From Endomicrobiia bacterium (GTDB lineage: Bacteria; Elusimicrobiota; Endomicrobiia; Endomicrobiales; Endomicrobiaceae), in NCBI GenBank assembly GCA_025998295.1, contig BNVT01000038.1:1-10420 (forward strand): 10,420 nucleotides of DNA, read 5' to 3'. This document shows, piece by piece, positions 6,411 through 10,420 of this stretch. Positions within the stretch are counted from its first letter, which is position 1. The number at the start of each line of letters is the position of its first letter. Both the position numbers and the translations under genes were made by a program. Under the pieces are notes generated by a model. It was not told the origin of the DNA and did no database searches. It saw nothing but the letters and a program-made list of their open reading frames with translations.

Positions 6411-6538
6411 TAGATGACAGCTTTTGGCTGTCATCTTGTTAGAACCGACGCAGTGCTTATAAGCTCAAATAGTGCGTGCGCCTGTATTAAACGGGTGCGT
6501 GCGTGGTAATGAGCGAATATTAATAAAGGAGGTTCGTT

Positions 6539-6633
6539 ATGAATTTCGTCGTAGAAGACGTTCGTCATTTAGACGTGGACTTCGTAGACATCGTAGAAAT
6601 CGTTCTCTGCATAGAGGCGGTAGACGGCTCTAA
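6539..6633 (+). pseudogene. Arg-rich VP8-like phage gene, frameshifted at codon 2
   Basis: After a perfect Shine-Dalgarno site, the ATG at 6539 opens a poor 35-codon frame. One frame over, 6544-6633 encodes FRRRRRSSFRRGLRRHRRNR and more, an Arg-rich peptide like the small DNA-binding (VP8-type) proteins of gokushoviruses. Unit 1 begins ATGAGATTT here where unit 2 has ATGAATTT, so loss of one G explains the break; the restored protein would be 31 residues. The TAA of this frame overlaps the ATG of the VP4-like gene (TAATG at 6631-6635), as in coupled phage genes. The microvirus assignment rests on the Arg-rich composition and the VP4-like neighbour. Confidence 0.6.
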
Positions 6634-6902
6634 TGCATTGTACTAAGCCTATATTCTTAACTACCAAGAATATGCTTGTTCCTTGTTGTAGGTGTATTGC
6701 TTGTCAAATTAATCGGCAATCGGATTGGTCTATTCGGTTGATTCATGAGGCTAAAGATCATGATTCTAAAGTATTTGTTACACTTACCTATAGTGATGAA
6801 AATGTCAAGCCTCTTAACAAAAGAGATGCTCAGTTGTTTATTAAAAGACTTCGCATGCGGTATGGTTTTGGACGTATCCGTTACTTCATTGCTGGATACT
6901 AG
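6633..6902 (+). pseudogene. Microvirus (gokushovirus) VP4-like replication initiator, N-terminal fragment
   Basis: 89 residues. MHCTKPIFLTTKNMLVPCCR starts it; the pattern PCCRCIACQINRQSDWSIRL, then HEAKDHDSKVFVTLTYSDEN, then RIRYFIAGY closely follows the N-terminal part of gokushovirus VP4, the nickase that starts rolling-circle replication. In that family the metal-binding HUH motif and catalytic Tyr come later, so this fragment lacks the catalytic core and cannot be an active nickase. It stops (GGA TAC TAG) within sequence belonging to the repeat that starts at 6895, so the junction with that repeat cut the gene. It could survive as a DNA-binding or interfering fragment, but decay is the simpler reading. 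Confidence 0.75.
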
Positions 6903-7173
6903 AACGTAGATGACGGAAAGGGGTTGACAAAACCAAAAGTAATTGCTAAAACCATTAAAGCAAAATGTTATGAAACTCAGGTATTTGCGAAATCCAAAAA
7001 CAAAGTATTGACAAAAAATAAATATTACAAAACCTTTAAGTTAATTCTTAAGATGATTTGTGGATGTAAAAATCAAGAAGGTGACATTTGAAATTAACAC
7101 GTCATCAAATCAAAAATAACAGATCACTAAAAGCAATATGTGCAATTATTTTATTTAGTTTTGTATTGAGTTC
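6895..7173 (+). repeat. 279-bp exact direct repeat, copy a
   Basis: Identical to 7842-8120 (offset 947). It holds the right half of a CTTGATA-type palindrome, the lipoprotein promoter, the leader, the ribosome site and the first 28 or so codons of the lipoprotein signal peptide. Its left end breaks the VP4-like gene; its right end is where the two lipoproteins begin to differ. Confidence 0.9.
6924..6952 (+). promoter_or_regulatory. Putative lipoprotein promoter, unit 2 first copy
   Basis: TTGACA at 6924-6929, a 17-bp spacer, and TAAAAC at 6947-6952. Same as 2149-2177. A further TTGACA at about 7008 lacks a convincing -10 box. Confidence 0.5.
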
Positions 7174-7561
7174 ATGTCCAGAGTGTCCTAATCCCAGAAT
7201 AGTTGAAAAACAAGAAACCAACATTAACTCAAATCTATATGAACTATGTCACTCCCTGTATTTCAATAATAATGTAAATTCTAGTAAAGATAGACTTGCG
7301 AATAGTTCAGCCAATAATCTTGGGAGAATAACATATGAAAATAGAATGCATAATAAAACCCTCCTCGAAAGATTAAACAAACCGACACAAAACCATGCAG
7401 TTGACCATAATATCCTTAAAATAAAAGAACAATGTATCAATTCACAAAAAAAACAAAATGAAATGTTAGTTATATCACGAAAAAAACCACATGGAAAATT
7501 CATTCCGGCTTTTCACAATCAAAAAATAGAATGCATAATAAAACCCTCCTCGAAAGATTAA
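7088..7561 (+). CDS. Lipoprotein A2 (157 aa) with rearranged C-terminus
   Basis: TTG start a few bases after AAGAAGGTGAC. Signal peptide and lipobox are as in A1 (LSSC, Cys 30, then PECPNPRIVE), and the next 20 or so residues also resemble A1 (ETNINSNL against GTNIHSNL). The mature part is hydrophilic and Asn/Lys-rich. A 185-bp tandem duplication begins within the gene (7341-7525, 7526-7710). Since 185 is not a multiple of three, the second copy is read in another frame, so residues 147-157 (IECIIKPSSKD) are a by-product. Without the duplication the protein would end FHNQKPDD after 149 residues, similar to the QKQDDEKK end of A1. Function unknown; probably membrane-anchored. Confidence 0.65.
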   Translation: MKLTRHQIKNNRSLKAICAIILFSFVLSSCPECPNPRIVEKQETNINSNLYELCHSLYFNNNVNSSKDRLANSSANNLGRITYENRMHNKTLLERLNKPTQNHAVDHNILKIKEQCINSQKKQNEMLVISRKKPHGKFIPAFHNQKIECIIKPSSKD

Positions 7562-7710
7562 ACAAACCGACACAAAACCATGCAGTTGACCATAATATTC
7601 TTAAAATAAAAGAACAATGTATCAATTCACAAAAAAAACAAAATGAAATGTTAGTTATATCACGAAAAAAACCACATGGAAAATTCATTCCGGCTTTTCA
7701 CAATCAAAAA
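7341..7710 (+). repeat. Tandem duplication of a 185-bp unit
   Basis: 7341-7525 and 7526-7710 are nearly identical; one difference seen is ATATCCTTAAAA against ATATTCTTAAAA. It lies in the 3' half of lipoprotein A2 and extends its tail out of frame. The original end of the gene (CCAGACGACTAA) now lies after the second copy. Confidence 0.9.
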
Positions 7711-7739
7711 CCAGACGACTAAAAAAAAGAAGGTTGCAT

Positions 7740-7829
7740 ATAAAAATCAAATTTTGTCGAACCAAAATTAATAGATCAAAAAAAGCAATATGCACAATTA
7801 TTGTGTTTAGCCTTCTATTAAATTCTTGA
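7740..7829 (+). pseudogene. Lipoprotein B2 remnant: signal peptide ending in a stop at the Cys codon
   Basis: It stands where B1 stands in unit 1, after the same AAGAAGG site and the same ATA start. Codons 1-29 give KIKFCRTKINRSKKAICTII (after the start residue) and VFSLLLNS, almost the same as B1. Codon 30, the lipobox Cys in every paralogue, is TGA. The next bases (TTGATATTAGAAAC, then GATACTAGAACG) are palindrome-type repeat sequence, so the gene was probably cut by a rearrangement that joined the repeat here rather than by a point mutation. The rest of B2 is missing; the promoter of the next lipoprotein follows directly. Confidence 0.7.
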
Positions 7830-7841
7830 TATTAGAAACTA

Positions 7842-8120
7842 GATACTAGAACGTAGATGACGGAAAGGGGTTGACAAAACCAAAAGTAATTGCTAAAACC
7901 ATTAAAGCAAAATGTTATGAAACTCAGGTATTTGCGAAATCCAAAAACAAAGTATTGACAAAAAATAAATATTACAAAACCTTTAAGTTAATTCTTAAGA
8001 TGATTTGTGGATGTAAAAATCAAGAAGGTGACATTTGAAATTAACACGTCATCAAATCAAAAATAACAGATCACTAAAAGCAATATGTGCAATTATTTTA
8101 TTTAGTTTTGTATTGAGTTC
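7842..8120 (+). repeat. 279-bp exact direct repeat, copy b
   Basis: Identical to 6895-7173. It brings promoter, leader and signal peptide to the 664-residue lipoprotein. The exact match implies a recent duplication or gene conversion. Confidence 0.9.
7871..7899 (+). promoter_or_regulatory. Putative promoter of the 664-residue lipoprotein
   Basis: TTGACA, 17 bp, TAAAAC; the duplicate of 6924-6952. Confidence 0.5.
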
Positions 8121-10029
8121 TTGCCCACAATGTCCTAATCCTCGTCCTCCGTTAAAGCCACTACATCAATATGCAAAACCTAAACCACAACCAGCAATGC
8201 ATTCAGAACTTGAACTTCTACGACCAGATGTAGAAAGTAAACATCTACTTCCATCACCACCACCAGTACTAGCACCGGTGGTTATTCCTGACATACAACA
8301 ACCACTAGCGGTAGTAGCAGTACCACCGCCGCCGCCACCTCTAGTACCACCAGTACAAGCAGTAATAGTAGATCCAGCAGTACCACCACCGCCGCCACCA
8401 TGTGCCTATTTAAGGCCACCACCACTGGATGCCAACAATGCTCTACATACGCTAGTACCACAACAGTTTAATTTAAGGCATAGAGAAATACCACGCCCTG
8501 TTATATATATACTACCTCCACAACCACACAATAGAATACCACGATTACTAAACATTAACAATGCTCTACATACGCCACCACCACGCGCTATTTTAAAATC
8601 ACCACAATATGTAGAATCTAAACCACAACCAGCAATGCATTCAGAACTTGAACTTCTACGACCAGATGTAGAAAGTACACATCTACTTCCATCACCACCA
8701 CCAGCGCCACCAATACCATCATCACTACCTCTAGCAGCAGTTGAAGCAGTACCACCGCCACTCGACGATAGGAACGCTCTGACTCCCTCAGCACCACATG
8801 CTAATTTAAGAGCACAACAACTACTACCAGAAACACGTGATTATATACAACTACCACCAGACGGAAGTCGCATACCAGTACCAGTCGACGGTCATTTACC
8901 GCCACAGCCACTACCTCTATCTTCGTCAATAAATTTACAACAACCATCAGGGGGTCTGTTAAAAGGAGCATCGAATAGCTTCAGTTCATCAGAAAAAAAA
9001 AGCGGCGGAAAAAATAAAAAAAAAGACGGTTCTAAATCATCAGAAGATTCGTTAAGATCACTACACTTAACAAGTGCCAATTTAAAGTCTCTCAAATTGT
9101 TCACTGACAGCCAAGGAAAATGTAGCATTATAATAGACAATTCTAATCCACGAAAGCTCCATAGAAATAACAATGTATGGCTACCTAATGATGAAGATTA
9201 CAAAAAATTGAAAAGTGGTTCATTATATATAACCATCATAATCGACAGGAATAATAATTTTTCAAATAACTATGTCGTTGCTAACGTGAATGAAAAGAAT
9301 GATGTTGTTGATGACAAGATGCTCGGACCCTTAAGTTTTACTAGGGCCACCACCAAAGCAGATCGTGGCTGTTTTGAATGGAATATAGATTTGGGATCAG
9401 ATAAATTTAAGTCAGATGCTACCAATTCAAATTTTGGTTCTTCAAATTTGGAATCACAAGAAGTGGCACACAATACGACAACAATTATGGTCCCTGCGGA
9501 CGATTTCACGGATGATCCGACATCCCAAGTTATAGATGTAATCACTAGAGACTGTCCATTTCTGAACAAACAATCTAACCTTAGAACACAGCTTCTTCAA
9601 GTCTATACTAACCTCGATAATGATATTGAAAATTTTGTAACAGTCTCCACGACCCTCTATAGAATTAAGCGTAGCACTAACGAAGAACAAGTTGCTCAAC
9701 ACTACATCGACGTTTTGACAAGTCCAAATATCCTCAAACAACGAATCTACACAAATTTCTTTTATATATGCAAAGAAATCTACAACAATAAAGAGATCTT
9801 ATTTGACATCATCGAAAATGCTCACATCATCATCAATATGAATGCCAATAAAGAAATCATTGACCAATGTATGCAGGATTTCACCCAGTTACTCCATGCC
9901 TATCGCTTTTATGCTGATGATGGTATTGAGGATGACATCATAAATTTTCACAACGAATTCAAATCATTAAGGAGTGATAACGCCCGTATAACGTATCTAC
10001 GGGAAGAAGCAAAAGCAATGTTACGATAA
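8035..10029 (+). CDS. Large proline-rich lipoprotein (664 aa)
   Basis: TTG start after AAGAAGGTGAC. Signal peptide 1-29, lipobox LSSC, Cys 30, then PQCPNPRPP as in B1. Residues about 37-300 are Pro-rich with two runs of six Pro (97-102 and 117-122, each after AV), two copies of NNALHT (134-139, 175-180), and a 28-residue repeat at 50-77 and 196-223 (KPQPAMHSELELLRPDVES...) differing at one residue. Residues about 303-335 are Ser/Gly/Lys-rich and linker-like. Residues about 340-480 look beta-rich, and 490-664 helical, ending NEFKSLRSDNARITYLREE, similar to the B1 end. The CCA/CCG-rich part is less AT-rich than the rest. Poly-Pro runs in proteins of intracellular bacteria can bind host profilin, EVH1 or SH3 domains; that role here is speculation. 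No family is recognised. Confidence 0.8.
   Translation: MKLTRHQIKNNRSLKAICAIILFSFVLSSCPQCPNPRPPLKPLHQYAKPKPQPAMHSELELLRPDVESKHLLPSPPPVLAPVVIPDIQQPLAVVAVPPPPPPLVPPVQAVIVDPAVPPPPPPCAYLRPPPLDANNALHTLVPQQFNLRHREIPRPVIYILPPQPHNRIPRLLNINNALHTPPPRAILKSPQYVESKPQPAMHSELELLRPDVESTHLLPSPPPAPPIPSSLPLAAVEAVPPPLDDRNALTPSAPHANLRAQQLLPETRDYIQLPPDGSRIPVPVDGHLPPQPLPLSSSINLQQPSGGLLKGASNSFSSSEKKSGGKNKKKDGSKSSEDSLRSLHLTSANLKSLKLFTDSQGKCSIIIDNSNPRKLHRNNNVWLPNDEDYKKLKSGSLYITIIIDRNNNFSNNYVVANVNEKNDVVDDKMLGPLSFTRATTKADRGCFEWNIDLGSDKFKSDATNSNFGSSNLESQEVAHNTTTIMVPADDFTDDPTSQVIDVITRDCPFLNKQSNLRTQLLQVYTNLDNDIENFVTVSTTLYRIKRSTNEEQVAQHYIDVLTSPNILKQRIYTNFFYICKEIYNNKEILFDIIENAHIIINMNANKEIIDQCMQDFTQLLHAYRFYADDGIEDDIINFHNEFKSLRSDNARITYLREEAKAMLR
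8182..8706 (+). repeat. 84-bp in-frame repeat inside the Pro-rich region
   Basis: The copy beginning at 8182 recurs at 8620 (offset 438, a multiple of three), with one clear change, AAA to ACA, giving K69 against T215. The high DNA identity suggests recent internal duplication within the Pro-rich region. Confidence 0.8.
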
Positions 10030-10152
10030 AACGCTGCATCCGTTACCCTACTCCTCATGTTAAAAGAGATGCAAGTAGTATATCCTCAAATTAAGTTGAT
10101 CTTCTGATCTTCGAGAATAATCAAAACATTCCACATTATTTTTTTAAAAAAG
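10030..10152. other. Spacer between the 664-residue gene and origin II
   Basis: No ORF with a ribosome site is visible. A weak dyad (TTGAT...ATCAA at about 10097-10125) is not a convincing terminator. It ends in a T8-A6 stretch just before the promoter. Confidence 0.4.
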
Positions 10153-10181
10153 TTGATAAAAAATCTAATATCAATTATACT
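10153..10181 (+). promoter_or_regulatory. Putative rep promoter upstream of iteron array II
   Basis: TTGATA at 10153-10158, a 17-bp spacer, and TATACT at 10176-10181; the counterpart of 4265-4292. Confidence 0.6.
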
Positions 10182-10196
10182 ACTACCTAATGCGAG

Positions 10197-10306
10197 AACC
10201 TATGTCCCTTTGTGGGAAAACCTATGTCCCTTTGTGGGAAAACCTATGTCCCTTTGTGGGAAAACCTATGTCCCTTTGTGGGAAAACCTATGTCCCTTTG
10301 TGGGAA
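10197..10306 (+). repeat. Iteron array II: five identical 22-bp direct repeats
   Basis: Five exact copies (starts 10197, 10219, 10241, 10263, 10285). Each begins AACCTATGTCCCTTTGTGG and ends GAA. It differs from array I at two positions of every unit (TACGACC to TATGTCC). Each array is perfectly uniform inside, so both changes have spread through all copies. Confidence 0.9.
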
Positions 10307-10316
10307 TTTCGAGAGG

Positions 10317-10325
10317 TTATCCACA
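10317..10325 (-). promoter_or_regulatory. DnaA box TTATCCACA, origin II
   Basis: Perfect box in the same position relative to the last iteron as at 4450-4458. Confidence 0.75.
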
Positions 10326-10420
10326 AGCAAATTTGTGAGTTTTATAGACGATGTTTTGACTTTTTTTAAATAATGCTGAATTCGTCTAAGAAGTTAACGT
10401 TAAGAAGTTTTTAAGATGTA

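Larger units (their letters stand above)
6274..6538 (+). other. Structured leader module, copy 2
   Basis: Same order as 1526-1790. The nested hairpin is at 6314-6358 (ACCCG with CGGGT; ACGCC with GGCGT; GGGC-GAA-GCCC). TTAGGGC-GTA-GCCCTAA follows at 6361-6377, then palindrome P5 at 6382-6410, then GATGACAGC-TTTTG-GCTGTCATC at 6413-6435, and the direct repeat GTGCGTGCG at 6472-6480 and 6495-6503. AAAGGAGG is at 6525-6532. Relative to copy 1 the inner stems have different bases and a different length but still pair fully. This points to selection on structure rather than sequence. Confidence 0.6.
10197..10420. other. Plasmid replication origin II, cut by window end
   Basis: Iterons, DnaA box and AT-rich part in the same order as origin I, with 10307-10420 essentially identical to 4440-4553. 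A rep gene should follow beyond the window. If the molecule is circular it would be rep copy 1. Confidence 0.75.

Noticed and set aside
7249..7688. Two minus-strand ORFs in the 185-bp repeats
   Set aside because: Shadows of the lipoprotein A2 coding repeat; identical because of the duplication.
10153..10338. ORF with repeated LCPFVGKP peptides across iteron array II
   Set aside because: Same artefact of iteron translation; it begins in the promoter region.
1..10420. tRNA or rRNA genes, transposase genes or IS ends
   Set aside because: I found no cloverleaf with a TTCRA arm, no rRNA-like stretch, and no transposase-like protein; the repeats present are explained by duplication and palindromes.
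1..10420. Spiroplasma or other TGA=Trp host, suggested by AT-richness and a microvirus relic
   Set aside because: Genes use TGG for Trp and TGA as stop (for example at the end of lipoprotein B1), so the standard code fits.

Overview
The window is AT-rich plasmid-like DNA from a bacterium using the standard code (TGG for Trp, TGA as stop). It has Shine-Dalgarno sites, E. coli-like TTGACA/TATAAT promoters and a perfect TTATCCACA DnaA box next to iterons. With the heavy gene decay, poly-A slips and CTTGATA-loop palindromes, this suggests a host-restricted or intracellular bacterium. The palindromes recall Rickettsiales repeats, but that is inference and the host is not identified.

Layout: two related replicon units in tandem, each running rep gene, dead minus-strand gene fragment, structured leader with microvirus relics, lipoprotein genes, promoter, iterons. 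Unit 1 is about 1-4749 and unit 2 about 4750-10420. Position 1 aligns with 4750, and the last base aligns with 4553. If the molecule is circular and the roughly 196 missing bases match, it would be about 10.6 kb, a dimer-like plasmid with two diverged copies.

Replication: rep copy 1 (1-1170, cut by the window edge) is open throughout. Rep copy 2 (4628-5919) is broken by three frame changes, at least two of them at A-runs. Upstream of rep copy 2 lie a promoter, six identical 22-bp iterons, a DnaA box and AT-rich DNA. A second origin with five iterons of slightly different sequence ends the window.

Phage relics: both units carry a roughly 270-bp leader with nested hairpins whose stems differ but still pair. 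It is followed by remains of a gokushovirus-like module: a small Arg-rich (VP8-like) ORF, in unit 2 a truncated VP4-like replication initiator, and in unit 1 a 42-residue one-helix membrane ORF with its own good promoter.

Cargo: a paralogous family of lipoproteins sharing a nearly constant signal peptide with the lipobox Cys always at residue 30. Start codons are GTG, TTG or apparently ATA, never ATG. Two members have long Pro-rich stretches followed by a different C-terminal domain; the largest is 664 residues. In unit 2 the family has been rearranged by a 279-bp exact duplication and a 185-bp tandem repeat, and one member is truncated exactly at the Cys codon. The lipoproteins look like a fast-diversifying surface or effector set carried on a small iteron plasmid.
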